A stretch of 64,000 nucleotides of DNA from Polytrichum commune (taxonomy: Eukaryota; Streptophyta; Polytrichopsida; Polytrichales; Polytrichaceae), in NCBI GenBank assembly GCA_950295325.1, contig OX485808.1, positions 30,464,527 through 30,528,526 on the forward strand. Direction: 5' to 3'. Both the position numbers and the translations under genes were made by a program. Below are positions 1-13,321 of the stretch, in pieces (within the stretch, counting starts at the first letter, position 1; every line of letters starts with the position of its first letter). The notes under the pieces are model-generated. The model was given only the letters and a program-made list of their open reading frames with translations. It searched no databases and was not told the DNA's origin.

Positions 1-268
1 GCTGAACTCACTCCATAAAACATGATGCAACAAACATGGGATACATTGTTGGCATGGCAACATTCCAACCCCCGTCCCCTCACATAAGCCCAATGTTGAC
101 CCCATCCTTTTTACTTTCGAGAAACAAAATTTGAGACAATTTGAGACCAACGAACCAAGTTTAATTCTTCTCCCAAAACAAAGGAGGCCACCAATTCTTC
201 GACAAAAGTCTGGCAACTCTCTTGATTGCATACTATGAAACCACTAAATCCTTGGAAGAGAAACCAAC

Positions 269-570
269 CTAAGCATGATCAACATAGTCCACATGAGGTG
301 TCCTAGGAATCCAAATCACTTTCCTAGTGTTCTCCCTGGGATAAAGAAGGTTGTTGCCACCCCATCTTGGCATGTCAACGTTGGCAAGTGCCTCATCATA
401 GATGGCAACCCTCCCTACATCTTGGAGAACTTTTTGTCAATAAATCTTAGTATAGTCAAGTAGAGCTTGCCAAATTGTTTGATGAATCTTCTTGATGTCC
501 CATCTAGTGTTGTTAAAGGTAAGGTCATTCCTTTCAACCCAAATGGTCCATAAAGTGATTGGCCTATACC
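269..570 (-). pseudogene. LINE ORF2 C-terminal remnant (post zf-RVT tail)
   Basis: Reading the minus strand from about 570 gives one frame of about 100 codons ending in TAG at 269-271. It contains TLWTIWVERNDLTFNN followed by spaced tryptophans and KIHQTIWQALLDY. This W-x-x-W-x-E-R-N pattern is typical of the region just downstream of the zinc-binding (zf-RVT) domain at the end of plant L1-type LINE polyproteins. The frame is interrupted by TGA at 437-439, at a position where the family usually has Trp (TGG to TGA). No reverse transcriptase core is visible upstream, so this is a decayed 3' fragment. The plus-strand open frame over the same DNA is a shadow. Confidence 0.5.
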
Positions 571-3500
571 CAAGTCTCTAACAAAGCAAGGAATTCATGC
601 TTAATGGTTATCTTAGAAATGACAGTTGTATATTAATATCGCCTTTGGGCATGGATGTTTTAGGGAGTTTGAATAGACTTAGAAAATATGACCATGATAG
701 ATTGTGGGAAGGTATCATTTGAGAGGTGAACTTTGGATACAAAGTTTCTAGGTGCACATTCACCTACCTTTAGAAAATCCCCTTTAAAATATCATATGAA
801 TGTTAAAAAAAGAAAAGTCTGTAGGGGTGCCATATCATTGACTACATATTGTCTAACAAAACCCAAGTAGTTTCTACCTCCCACGTGACCCCCCTATCTC
901 CCTACCTCCCTTCCTTCGTCTCCTAATTATCTCCTTCTCACTTCCTTCCTTCCTTCCTACCTTCCTTCCTTCACTAATAGTTATGCCATTCGTGGATTTT
1001 CCCTTGCTTTCATATAAAATATCCTCATTGAAGCTCCAACAAGTTTCAAGATTATGATTGTGTTCAATGAAAAAAGTAGATGCATGCAAGGAGCGATGAA
1101 ATAATCAAAGGAATATAAAACACATGCAACTATTAGTCAACACAAGAATGTTCATGATTATAGTTGTTAAAACAATAATCATGAGATCAAGTTGCTTTCA
1201 CAGGCCATGAGCAATGGATATGAATCTAAAGTGGTACACCGTTTAATTGAATGTCACTTGCTATTTAATACTGCATAACGCTATAACTTCTTACTATACA
1301 TTTCAATTTTTACCAACATAGATTGAATAGGTTATACAAACATTATGCAACCTACATACATAAATGACTTTACTTGATAAAACATTTACATTATTAGCAA
1401 AAATTTATAGTGGTGATGAACTCCAAATAGTAAGTGACACTAAATACCATAAATGGTGTAGTTGAACTCAACCTTGAGATCATTTCCCCAACCTTGCTTG
1501 CCTGCTAGTCCCTTCTAATTCCTTCTTCTACTTTCTACCATTGGCCATTCCAATTAAATTTCTTAATATTTGTGGTGCCCCAGCCCTCCGCCCCCAACCA
1601 ATAGCGTTACATGAATCAAGGCATGTATATAGGAGAGCCTTATGTTCAACACAACAACTGCACAATAACCTTCTCTAGTTTCACATAAACATGCTCCTTC
1701 GAGGCACTTGAATGAAACCATCCATTTTTTTTTTTTACAAAAACCCGAATTCATTTTAGCGATTCTTAAGCATGTGTAAGGACGCTCTCTTTCTACTGTA
1801 ATGTAAGCATGTCTTAAAACGGACACTTGTTGTACGATATGCCACACACAATCAGTGCAAAATGATTAGCAATTCCAAATCGTGTTTTTGGAATTTCTTA
1901 AGAAGAAAACCCTATTCATTGTGAATGTGAAGATTTTTTGGGATAATAATTTGTTGAATAGGGCCCTCTCAATTATCTTGAGTGTTACGTCTAGAATGGT
2001 GAACAAGTTTTTAACACATAGTCCAATCTTTTTTCAACACATGTGTTTTTGGTGTCCATTCTTAGATTCACACACAACCATACATCGCTCAAATATGTTG
2101 TAGGTGTTTGTTTTAAGATTAGAGATTGTTTAGGCACATCCAACTTAGCTGCTTGAATAAATATGCTCAAAAATCAAGGTTTTCGTTGGACATAAAGCTT
2201 TCTTCCATCTACCACGAATTAATTGAAGAGGTGTGTCCCCAATGGATCATTCTTAGGTTATCCGGATTACCAAAGAATCATTCCAATTGCATTGCAACCT
2301 AAATTGGCTACTCAAGAATGTTATGTACCCAAGTTCACAAGATGCTCGACATGCCAATCGCCACTTGAATGTAGCCCAATATACGGCACACAAGGGATTT
2401 TAGAACACGCATCGCACACCACAATAAGGTAAGTGGGTGTAATTTGGTTTGTTTTAAATGTTCCCCAACTTCTACCTATTTGATGTCAACAACAATTTGA
2501 AAACTTTTCGTGTTGCATTAGCAAACCTACAATGAAACATATGCAAAAATAAGATTGAAAATGAAGTCTCCCTTGATTTAGTTATGATTGTTAGAAGTGG
2601 ATGTTTGTTGATTTCTTAACTAGATACATAGGTCCTCCCAATTGTGTTCACTGTGGAGTGTAAAGTAGTTATTAAAAATTTGAAGATGTGGTCAAATCTC
2701 TTCTAAACATGTGTCTTTATGATGTTTGATCTTTGATCTTCACTGAACCACATGCCAATCAAACCTAGGGGTTCAATGAAGAGGACAAGCCTATTAAGAC
2801 CCATCTACCTTACATATCACAAGAATGTTTTGGTCAGTACTTTTCTACAATTCAAGTGGCTATAGAGTTTTGTATCAAAGTTTCTTATCATAAAAATTAT
2901 ATTCTTAAAAAGTGGCTCAAAGTCAAGGCCAGAAATACAAGAATTGGATCCTAAGCCATGCAAATTGCAAGCACTTTGTATGTAATGGGTGAAATTTGAG
3001 GATGAGATCCCAACTTGGAAGATCTCATAATGTGACTTGGGTCAAATCTTGAGTATCAAGTTTCAAGTTGGTGGACGTTCCTCTAAATTGGTGACGGGTT
3101 CCAAGTTGATGTTCCACTAAGGAAACACAAATTTTAAGTGCATTTCGTCCCGTGGACACTTCACTCTTCCTTCTATCTAGTGTGGGTTTCATTATTTTCA
3201 AGCTTTCGCACTACTTTAGTTATCTTGATCTAATGTGGTACATATTATAGTATGTTGTCACATTATTAAGAAAAATAAAGAAATTAATGTAGTGTGCAAG
3301 ACATTACATTTCATGATTTAATGTGTCAAGCTTACATTTGCACGCCTTAATCTCAAAAAAATCTAAAACACACTATTCACATCAACCTATGATGGCATCA
3401 TGGTAGGATGCGGTTGTCTTGAGTTTTTTAGAGATGTTTTTTACTTTCAAACTACTAGTGACTGTGTGCAAGGAGCGGTGGCCAAACAATGGTGGCGTAA

Positions 3501-4467
3501 GCCCATGCAATGACCCATACGAGCAATTGTTATTTGATTGAGCCACTTTATTTCACCAAATAACCTTCAATTAAAGTGGCTCATCCTAATATGTTGCACA
3601 TTATTTAAGAGCCCACACTACATAAAACCAAGGGTGTAGTGTTGATACTTTATGAAGGAAACATGTCAAGTTTCATGCACACTTTTGTGAGCTGGAAATG
3701 GTATGTGATAGAAATGATAGGTTTTTTATTCTTCATGGAGTTTTCTAATCATAGATTTCACATGCTTTAACACATGAAAATCATTTCTTTTTTTATAAAC
3801 ATTTTTTAATTCATTTTTCTATTTGATAAATCTTACATCACCTTTATTGAAAATTGATTTGAAAATACATGTCAACGATTATTTTAGTGGACCTTGAAAC
3901 TATCTCCAACTCATATGTTATATATTTAACTAAGTTATGAGTTAGACCCCCTCCTCCCATGCATTTTAGGACTTAACTAAACATGTTCAACCTCACAAAC
4001 AATGTAGCCAATAATTGCAGCACCTTAATGATAAAATTGAAGAAAGTACCAAACATTTGATCTATAAAAAAAATGTACAATTGTAACAAACTATTTGACC
4101 CAATATTTTCAAATAGTTACTAGTTAACTTGGAGTTTATTATTGAGCACCAAACAACTTACTAGCTAGTACCCCACCCCCAACTCTCATCATTCTCTTTA
4201 AAATGATTTTCAAGAATGATTTGCGTCAAACACCAAATGAGTTGACTTTTGAACCTTACAAGAATTTCATTACAAGTTTAATCAAACGTTAAAAGAATCA
4301 GATTCATTGCATTTTTGTACAAGATGAACACCATCACAAGCAACGCCACTGAAAGGAAAGGGGAGGCAAAGGTCACTCAACGACCTCAGTAATGATTGTT
4401 GTTCAATAAGCTAGGAGAGCAGATTCATTGGACAAATAATGACATACTATTATATTAATTCAAGAAG
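571..4467. other. AT-rich intergenic DNA, no gene recognised
   Basis: No reading frame here has recognisable protein character. It holds a CTTC/TTCC-rich microsatellite near 890-975 and a poly-T run near 1726-1736. Open frames are short and compositionally random. It is probably old, unrecognisable repeat sequence. Confidence 0.6.
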
Positions 4468-4476
4468 AAAAATTAT

Positions 4477-5745
4477 GGAGGACGTTAAGTTCCCCCACAA
4501 ACTTTTCGGGGGAGGAATATTCGGGTAGGGGCAGCCGTCTGTCCAAAAAATCAAGATTTTCAGGACCCGACTGAAAATTGTTGTCCGCCCGCTTGACTTC
4601 GAAAAAATCATTGTCCTTGCATTCTTGAAGGCCAATTATCCACAAATCTCATATTGAGAGCACTTCATTTTCAAGGTCCCAAATCCAATATATATGTTCA
4701 CTTCCATTGAGTAAGTAAGCAATTGACCGGGATTTCAGTTTCAAAGTGGAACTGTCAATTAAAGCATTTACTTAACTTGGAAGTCAAAAATATTGCAAAA
4801 TCCTCATTAGCACTGAGGTTATCATTTTTGTGAGTTACACCTAAAAGGGTCTTTGTTGTTCTAAAATGGAATTAGAGTAAGTGATTTATTTTCAATATTC
4901 TAAATTTTCTAAATTTTCATATTCTATAATAATTTAGTTAATACCTTCTACTCTCACAAATTTTCCATACGCATTTAAAGTAATTAAGTGTGATTGAATA
5001 TAACTAAGTCCAATGAATTCTGATTAATCCTGATTAATTCTAATTAAGTCCAATTAAATCAGAAAGCATGCTTACCAAATTCATGAAGCCTAATTAATTA
5101 TAATCATGACGTACTTCATTTAAATCCAGTACATATTATAATTTATAATCAATTAGGCTTAACTAATTTGGTGAGCATTTTTTCTGATGTAATTGGGCTT
5201 ATCTAGGATTAATCAGAATTAATTGGACTTAGTTATATTCAATCACACTTAATTACTTTAAATGCATATGTATACTTTGTGAAAGTAGAAGATATTAACT
5301 AGACTATAATATTAAAGATAATAAACATTAATCACTAATTTTAGTTCCATTTGAGAATGACAAAGACCCTTTTAATGGTAAGTCACAAAAATTATAACCT
5401 CAGTGCTAATGAGGATTTTGTAACATTTTTGACTTCCAAGTTAAGTAAATGCTTTATTGGCGGTTTCACTTTGAAAATGAAATCCCAGTCAATTGCTTAC
5501 TTACTCAATGGAAGTGAACATATATATTGGATTTGGGACCTTCAAGATGAAGTGCACTCAATATGGGATTAGTAATAAAGTGGCCTCCAAGAATGCAAGG
5601 GCAATGGTTTTTTTGAAGTCCGGCAGGCGGGCAACAATTTTTTGTCAGGTCCAGAAAATCTTGATTTTTTGGACAGGCGGATGCCCTTGCCTCGATATTC
5701 CTCCCCTACAAAGTTCGTGGGGGGGGGGGGGACTTAACATCCTCC
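4477..5745. mobile_element. Foldback (long inverted repeat) element, copy A
   Basis: The left arm begins GGAGGACGTTAAGTTCCCCC and the right arm ends in its inverted form (..ACTTAACATCCTCC). Both arms, about 600 bp each, pair along their length around an AT-rich centre near 5110, so the element is nearly one large hairpin. It is flanked by AAAAATTAT at 4468-4476 and AAAAATAAT at 5746-5754, an 8/9 match consistent with a 9-bp Mutator-type target duplication. Open frames inside are mirrored on both strands and are a by-product of the palindrome. Copy B at 11243-12805 shares the arm sequence. Confidence 0.8.
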
Positions 5746-5754
5746 AAAAATAAT

Positions 5755-7931
5755 CACCCGGATGGTGACCCGTACTTCAACATCATGGGCCACATATTTG
5801 GTGGGTAGAGACCAAACTTCGCTTTCTCCATAAGTCTTGCAAGTTGCAAATCTCCCAAACCACTCTCAATGTTTTACTACGGGTTCATGGTCTACGTCTC
5901 CTTGTAACCACACTAGGCACATCCCGTGATGCAAGTTGAAATAAATTTTTGGACCACCACATGATAGGCTTGTCAAAGCACCATCTCTTGGTTACGTACC
6001 TTACTACTTAAATTTTGAATTGATGATTGGAAAAAAGGGATTGTTAAATTGACACACATTGGTTGAAACGACCACATAGACATATAGAAAAGCGTTGGCC
6101 AAGTTTATGAATTCTAACATACAACTAATACCTTGCTCTTCTCTTCATGTGTACAATGAAAAAATTGAATTCTCATTGGCCATATTGACTACATAACGCA
6201 TCTTTGTGGTTGTTTTAACATACTACGTTGTTGGTTTAACAATCCCCCCAAAAAACCATGTGTATGGTATTGTGATACTAGGAGTATGTATTATTTAGGT
6301 CAGATATGGGAAGGGAGATAGGTAGCTTGACCAAACGGGAGAATTTGCATTAAAAAAGGAACACATAATAACCACTGGCCAATCGACATGTGTGGTAGAC
6401 AATGAGTATGTAATGAGAATGGTTGTTGTTGGCTCGGGGGGGGGGGGGGTCACTCCCTCTCATATTAATGCATACACGTGCGCTCAAGACCTATTTATCG
6501 GGGGGTTATTTATCTTGTAGAAATGATTATAAGGCATGGTATTTTTCAAAATAAAGGTAAATGCTTGTATTTTAATACACCCTATCATTAAGTATAATTT
6601 TTTGAGGGAATCATTCAAAAATACCCGATTTTACTTAAACTGCCAAAGAAAATTGGAAAGGAGATTGCAATTCAAACAACGCACAAAAATTCTCCCTCCT
6701 GGCACGTAGGTAGAGAACAATAACTCCACATTGGATACGTTCGTTCAATAACGTTCAAGCCAACCAGCCTGCGGAGTCATCCATCCAAGCTTTTTCAACA
6801 GAAAATTACCTCTTTTCATTCACTAGCACAAACCATACCCTAGACCCGCTACCCCTAGTAATTGTCTCCACGCTATTTACATATACTAACTAGATAAAAG
6901 AGGCCATCATATGTGATGGTATTTTACATGTAAACATGTTTCATTATTTTTAAACCCTCTAGATTATATTTACATTTTTTGCAAAATTTATCTACAGTGA
7001 ATATATTAGACCCTATTTTTTATCGTATGTTGTTTCTACAATTTTCGCGAGTGAACCCCCCGAGGTTGTTGGTTTGAGTAATGTCTTGTGGTTCTTGTAG
7101 TTCACCGAAATGACTATGAATACCACTCATTGGTGCAAGAGCTAAGTTATATATATCATCACCCTCAACCTTTACTTCTAGAAAAGTTGACCTACAAGTG
7201 TGCTAGATTTTTATGTTACATCAATGGATTAATGCAATTATTTTATTAAGGATTTTTACATAAATTTGAAGAGGTCAAGTATCTATTCGGCCCTTTATCA
7301 TCATGTACATGTTATCTAAAACATCATGAGTTATGTATTTCCATTATGTTTTATTTCTCAATGTGTGGCATGAGCCATACATAATGAGAAGATGCAAAAA
7401 TGAAACGAGGATGACTTTACCTTGGTATGCAAGGTTCTTGCATAATATATAGACCCCCATGGTATTAAAAACAACAACTTTGTTAAGTATCCATACCCTA
7501 CTAGTATGTGAAATGTGAAATCTCATTATAGATGTCATATTAATATCAACAAATATGACCAAACCAACATCAGTTTGGGCTTAGATTATTATTGCCTCTC
7601 GTACGGGAGCTTGTGGAAGGTCAAGGGTTGATTCACACGCTTTACACGACATTTTATGATATTTTCAATCTCACATGATGTGGAGGTTCTTGAAGTCTAC
7701 TAGCTTTTCCACTTTTACAAATTAGAATGTTTTTGAAAAAATTTAAGATTTTAACTACATGACCTAACATGTTTTATTTCTCCAAAAAAAATAATCATTC
7801 GGATATACAATAGCCAAATTTGACCTCATCATGATAAAATCCATACATATGCTACACATTTTGTGATTTTTATTTTCTGACATTTTAGGATTTGTAAATT
7901 CCATGTCTGCATTATTCAATTATCATTTCAT

Positions 7932-7964
<33 letters not shown>

Positions 7965-10135
7965 ATAAGGTTTGGACAGCTAAGTTTGTCGTGGGTCAAC
8001 TTGTAAGACCACACAAGGGCATGGGTGTGCACATACAAATTAATGGTCACTTTAAGGGAGCTAATTCAAAACGGCCTAATCAAACAGTTTTCCCATTTGT
8101 AATTTTGGCGATCAAGGAGAATTTGAAATTTAGTATTGAAATTTACAACACCATGGATATACATTCATAATACCCAACTGCCACTATAAAATTCAATGAT
8201 GTTTTTTTAATACTATACTCAGTACTTGGGTCAATAATGATTATGCCATGTTGAATTTTATGTTTCTAGCACAGTGTCCAGGGAGAATTTTGGGCATAAT
8301 CAGTCAAAATCCGAGTGCTTTCAAGTCCAACCGGTTACATGCTTGTGATCTTTCGGTTTTTATTTATTAATGTGGGTATATTCCATAGATTCCCCTAAAG
8401 TGATGGATAATTTTCCTTGAAGCTTGAACTTTGATTGGTTTTGTCTCATTGAACTCAACCGGTTCATCTGTAACTAGCGGTCAGTTTTCCCCGGCCATTG
8501 ATCTAGCATGCACTTACCGAAAGAAAAATGTATTTTGAAATATGGACACCCAAGTAATATAAATAAAAAGATAGAAAATCTTGATGATTTAGAGTTGGTT
8601 TGTATTAAATATGTTGGGACCCGCACACAAGCAATGCCTACATAGCAACACACCTATTGTTGTAAAGAATTCTAACTTGCACCATTCACATGTAATTCAC
8701 ACAATGATGTCCAAAGTATGTGATTTGAATTGCACTATGTAGTCTCTTTGAGAACTCGCTAATCACTCAAAATTTAATTTGCATTAATATTCCAGTCTTT
8801 TGAAAATATTCAACTCTTTCTCCAAGTCTAATTAGTCTACCTCATTTAAGAGAGACTTTGCAGCATACCGTAGAGGTCTCTCAAATTCATCTATATTTGT
8901 GTTGGCATGTAGTTTCAAGGTGGGATACTAGTGGGTCTTACCGAATGTGAGCATGACACATGGCAAGCTTGAAGGGAAAATCAATTAATTGTGTCGGAAT
9001 AGAGAGCCCTCTATGGTGCTACCACTGGAGGTGCTTTACTAGCACGACCACCACATGTGGAAGCACACTAGTTTTTGTTAGTTATGTTAGCATTTGGTTC
9101 CCAATGGATTTGTTGGCTCCATCTTACTTTTCACATCATAAAATCTTGGATACCCAAGACATGCAACAATCAACCCACACAACATTATTGAGCCATGTGG
9201 GTCGGTTTCATGACCTTGGAATATGCCAAGGCCCTCGAACAAACTAGAAATATTTGTTATTATTCATACATTCAGGCTGAACTTGGAAATTTAGGTGGAT
9301 TTATACTCCTAGCACTATGCGCAGGAATCCCAAGAATATTTGCAAAAAAAATTCTTTGTCCCAACATTACATCCTATAAGTACTATTTATAGCACACTAT
9401 CATTGAAAATACCAACACTCTACACAATACTCTTACTATTCAAAGTGACACTATTCATTATTCTTATCGGCGTCAATTTCCAAGTTTCATCCCATGAAGG
9501 TAGGATAGTGCCGGCCCATGACATATGCTGAATATAGAACGGGACACAATCATGCAATTGAATAATGTTATGCATGTTTTGGAACGCTATGATTGCATTG
9601 CCCTCCGTATAAATGTGCTAATCATTAAAAAAGCTAAATGTAATTAATGCCAAGATAAATCAAAATTGATTGACCTTTATTACGATTGGCTAAAAGTGTG
9701 ACTTTCATACCTTATGGACAAGGTCAAGAACAATCATCAAATTGACCTTCTCACCTACCCAAATAGTAAATTAATTAGGAAAGGAACAAAATTTCTAACC
9801 ACTTCAAGATCCAAATATTGAAGTCCTTAATAGATCATTCCAAGCCATTTGGTCTAGATGATGTGCAACTTTATTAATCCAAAGTACAAGATACACAATT
9901 ATAAATAAATAACAAAAATAACAAAAATGCCTTGAAAAAGATATAGTTGAAAACGCTCACACCCACTTTTTGGCTTCATAAGAATTTGGGATATTTTAGT
10001 TGGTGTCTTTTGGAGATTTCTAGCACAATCCCCACTTAACCTTGAAAAGAAGAACATACAATAAAGTCTCTCAAAAGTTCATGTTTTGGTAGGCAATTTT
10101 GCCCCATTTTTTATAATTAACAATTACATTTAAGA
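5755..10135. other. AT-rich intergenic DNA, no gene recognised
   Basis: No supported coding region. It includes a G-only tract of about 14 bases near 6437-6450 and an (AT)n microsatellite near 7932-7960. Short open frames at 7344-7562 and 8960-9531 have no recognisable motif and I do not call them genes. Confidence 0.6.
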
Positions 10136-10510
10136 AGCGTTCAATCGAGGTTGGAACCCCTCATTTTGGTGAATCGAAGTGGAGGTCAAGTTGATTGGCA
10201 TGTTTGTTTTCCATGTTCCTTATTTCATATAATTAACTACTAATTGTTCATAAGTTTCGCACATTGCTCATAAGTCACCACTCATCTCTTAGCATCCTTT
10301 CGTATTTGACGTTGAACAAGGGATTGTTATGTAAAAGTGAACACCTTGTCAAATAGTTGAGGTGTTTGACTTTTGCAAAAGGCAACCCCATAATTTTTCC
10401 GACAAGATGTTTGCTAAGAAATTCACTTTTACATAACCATCCCTTGGCCAAAGTCAAACACCTCCACTTCATTTCACCAAAATTGGAGGTTCCAACACCA
10501 ATTGAACACT
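10136..10510. repeat. Small inverted-repeat (MITE-like) element
   Basis: The left end AGCGTTCAATCGAGGTTGG is matched in inverted form by the right end (AGTGTTCAATTGGTGTTGG on the minus strand). Similarity continues about 40 bp inward through ATTTTGGTGAA and GAAGTGGAGGT. A second inner inverted pair (around 10318-10340 and 10421-10444, sharing ATGTAAAAGTGAA) makes the whole unit foldable. No convincing target duplication is visible at the borders. Confidence 0.55.
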
Positions 10511-11231
10511 CCATAAACATCATAAATTCTCAAAAGTGCTAATATTTGCCATTTACTCGAGGGGAGGACATTCAATTTATCCCCAGCTCTGGCCACAGAT
10601 GTGTCCTCACCTTGCCGAGCGTGTGTTGTGTGCCAAGACCTACGAAATGTATCATCGTGACTAAGTGCTCCATCCAAGTGAAGGCTGGCCGGGGATTCGT
10701 GGCACTCACTTAAAATCATCCGTGCGGATGAAAAAAACACAGGAATCATCTAAATGGTTATTTTTGGGCAATTTGATTCCGGAAATAGAGTCAAAGGCCC
10801 CGAATTAGTCTAGTGACGTCGCATTCGAATGAATCGGCCCTCAACCCCATAGGGGGGCTTTTTTTATTGGAGCCACTTCATCCACGATATCTTGGATGGA
10901 TGATTTTAAGTGAGTGCCACGAATCCCCAGCCGTGAAGGCTCAGTGTTTGCAGGCACTTTGTACGATTTCAACATCAGGTCAATACAATGTTCTGGCCTC
11001 TCACATGTGAGCCAGCTCCCCTCAATCCAGATCAGAAAGGATTTATACTAAAGGATCAAGCAAACCGGTTCAACTACTAGTTTACTTTCTGCTAAGTGTT
11101 GAGGTGGGAACACTGCTGAGGCGATTGCAAGAAGATTTCTCTGAAATTGAGATGAGTCTACGTCAAGAGGTACTACCCTTGTATGCATACAAGAGTTACC
11201 TTTTATGGAGTGTCTTGCATACATTTTGAGG
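10511..11231. other. Low-repeat interval with a short inverted repeat and coding-like remnant
   Basis: An inverted repeat pairs about 10688-10722 with about 10895-10930 (core GATTCGTGGCACTCACTTAA). From about 11050 to the TGA at 11227-11229 a plus-strand frame reads with coding-like character (LLRRLQEDFSEIEMSLRQEV, then LPLYAYKSYLLW). I do not recognise it. It may be an exon of a host gene disrupted by the neighbouring insertions. Confidence 0.35.
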
Positions 11232-11242
11232 GATATTCCAGG

Positions 11243-12805
11243 CTAGGGTGAACCAACTCCCACACTCGTACCTTCGGGGGATGAAGGCCTTGCGGATGAC
11301 ACTGAAAATGTCATCCTTCTTTATGGGAAAGCCCTCCTTTAGAAAGCTTATCTTTATGGCATGGGAAATATAGGGAGGATGTTAAGTACCCCCCCACGAA
11401 CTTTTCGGGGGGAATATTATGTCAGGGGCAGCCCCCCCGACATTTTTTCTGCACCCGACCGAAAACTGCTGCCCGCCCGCCCGATTTCGAAAAAACTAGT
11501 GTACTTGCATTTTTGAAGGCTACTTGTCCACAAATCCCATATTGAGTGCACTTCATTTTCAAGGTCTCAAGTCCAATATATATGTTCACTTCCATTGAGT
11601 AAATAAGCAATTGACTAGATTTCATTTTCAAAGTGAAACCGTCAATAAAGCATGCAATTAACTTGGAAGTCAAAAACATTACAAAATCCTCATTAATACT
11701 GAGGTTATAATTTTTGTCACTTACAATTGAAAGGGACCTTGTCATTCTTAAATGAAACTAAAATTCATGATTTATTTTATTTTAATATAATGTATTATAG
11801 TATAATATTTTTAATATATTCTATATAATAGTATTATAGTATATAGTATATAGTATATATTATATATTTAATACCTTCTACAATCACAAAGTTTTCATAC
11901 GCATTTAAACTAGTAAAGTAAGATTGAATGCAACTAAGTCTAATAATTTCTGGTTAATCCTAATGAATCGTATTCAAGCCCAATTAAATCAGAAAATATG
12001 CGTACCAAATTAATTAACCCTAATTAATTATAAAATGTACTTACTGGAATTAGTCATGATTTAAATGAAATTAACTCCAGTAAATATAATTTATGATTAA
12101 TTAGGCTTAATTAATTTGGTAAGCATATTTTCTGATTTAATTAGGATTAAATCAGAATATATTAGACTTAGTTGCATTCAATCTTACTTAACTAGTTTAA
12201 ATGCATATGGAAACTTTGTGATAGTAGAAGGTATTAACTATATTATATTAAAATATTAAAAATAAATAAATAAATCATAAATTTTAGTTTCATTTTAGAA
12301 TGACAAGGTCCCTTTCAATTGTAAGTGACAAAAATTATAACCTCAGTATTAATGAGGATTTTGTAATGTTTTTGACTTCCAAGTTAATTGCATGCTTTAT
12401 TGATAGTTTCACTTTGAAAATGAAATCTAGTCAATTGCTTATTTACTCAATGGAAGTGAACATATATATTGGACTTGAGACCTTGAAAATGAAGTGCACT
12501 CAATATGGGATTTGTGGACAAGTAGCCTTCAAAAATGCAAGTACACTAGTTTTTTCGAAATCGGGCGGGCGGGCAGCAGTTTTCGGTCGGGTGCAGAAAA
12601 AATGTCGGGGGGGCTGCCCCTGACATAATATTCCCCCCGAAAAGTTCGTGGGGGGGGTACTTAACATCCTCCCTATATTTCCCATGCCATAAAGATAGGC
12701 TTTCTAAAGGAGGGCTTTCCCATAAAGAAGGATGACATTTTCAGTGTCATCCGCAAGGCCTTCATCCCCCGAAGGTACGAGTGTGGGAGTTGGTTCACCC
12801 TAGCT
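11243..12805. mobile_element. Foldback (long inverted repeat) element, copy B
   Basis: Two arms of about 780 bp are nearly perfect inverted copies, starting CTAGGGTGAACCAACTCCC at the left and ending with its complement at the right. The element is flanked by the direct repeat GATATTCCAGG at 11232-11242 and 12806-12816, an 11-bp target duplication. The inner part matches copy A (4477-5745), but copy B has about 135 bp more at each end. The centre near 12030 is AT-rich. Equal 107-codon frames on opposite strands (minus 11422-11745, plus 12300-12623) are mirror images caused by the palindrome, not genes. It is probably a non-autonomous Mutator-like foldback. Confidence 0.85.
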
Positions 12806-12897
12806 GATATTCCAGGGGTGGTCTTTCTTTGAGCAGGAATCTGTCTTGCTATCGGTTCTACCTCAGTACTACAAGTTCCAAATATATAGCAATGGCT

Positions 12898-12906
12898 CAT
12901 GCGGAC
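12898..12906 (+). repeat. 9-bp target site duplication, left (CATGCGGAC)
   Basis: CATGCGGAC directly precedes the left terminal repeat of the MULE and recurs at 17263-17271 directly after the right one. A perfect 9-bp duplication is the hallmark of Mutator-superfamily insertion. Confidence 0.9.
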
Positions 12907-13186
12907 GGGTCTGTCTAAACCTCCTCTACGAGCGTAACACGGAGCCCTTTCGCGGGCAGGGGCAGCCCGTCGCTCCCCGACCCTCCCTCTCCCCGACCCT
13001 GGCCGTCCCGAGCCTTGGCCGCCCGCCCGCTCATCCACCGGGATGAACTTTCATCCCGTCGCACTTACTCTCGGGTCTCGCGCTTACTCTCAGTGAGCCC
13101 ACCCGACCACCAGGAGATCACACTCAAACAGATTAGGAGATTAGGGGGTCGATCATTTCGCGGCGTGGAGATCGGGGCTTCGAGAG
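12907..13186. repeat. Left terminal inverted repeat of Pack-MULE
   Basis: The match with the right TIR runs from GGGTCTGTCTAAACC to GATCGGGGCTTCGAGAG. It is GC-rich and contains about two copies of an 18-19-bp motif (core GAGAGTAAGCGCGAGACC, read on the opposite strand), against three in the right TIR. A second partial copy of the inner TIR (TTTCGCGGTGTGGAGATCGG) lies at about 13379-13398. Confidence 0.9.
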
Positions 13187-13210
13187 ACGCATGGAGGTTG
13201 CGTTGCTTCT

Positions 13211-13321
13211 TCTGTTTCTGCAAAGCTCGAAGCCATCTTCAAGGAGGCGACCATCGCGATGATCAGGTTTGAGAACGAGCACCTGAACACGTAATCCGAG
13301 CTCAGGTCCGCACTCTAGCGG
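13211..13321 (+). pseudogene. Possible second captured exon fragment (unidentified protein)
   Basis: Downstream of a pyrimidine-rich stretch ending in CAAAG, a frame reads LEAIFKEATIAMIRFENEHL, then NT-stop-SELRSAL-stop-RR. The two stops, TAA and TAG, are each a single C-to-T change from a glutamine codon, so the ancestral frame would be continuous and alpha-helical or coiled-coil in character. I cannot name the protein. It lies just inside the left TIR, where Pack-MULE cargo is expected. Chance openness in GC-rich DNA is the alternative. Confidence 0.3.

Noticed and set aside
6437-6450. Long homopolymer G tract (with others near 5719, 49060, 51619 and 57636)
   Set aside because: Homopolymers may be sequencing or assembly artefacts and carry no supportable function.
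10688-10930. Inverted repeat around GATTCGTGGCACTCACTTAA as a transposon
   Set aside because: Arms of ~35 bp pair, but no target duplication or family evidence is visible, so it is only mentioned as a local inverted repeat.
11422-12623. Two identical 107-codon open frames on opposite strands
   Set aside because: They are mirror images produced by the foldback palindrome, have no domain, and the homologous region in copy A is broken.
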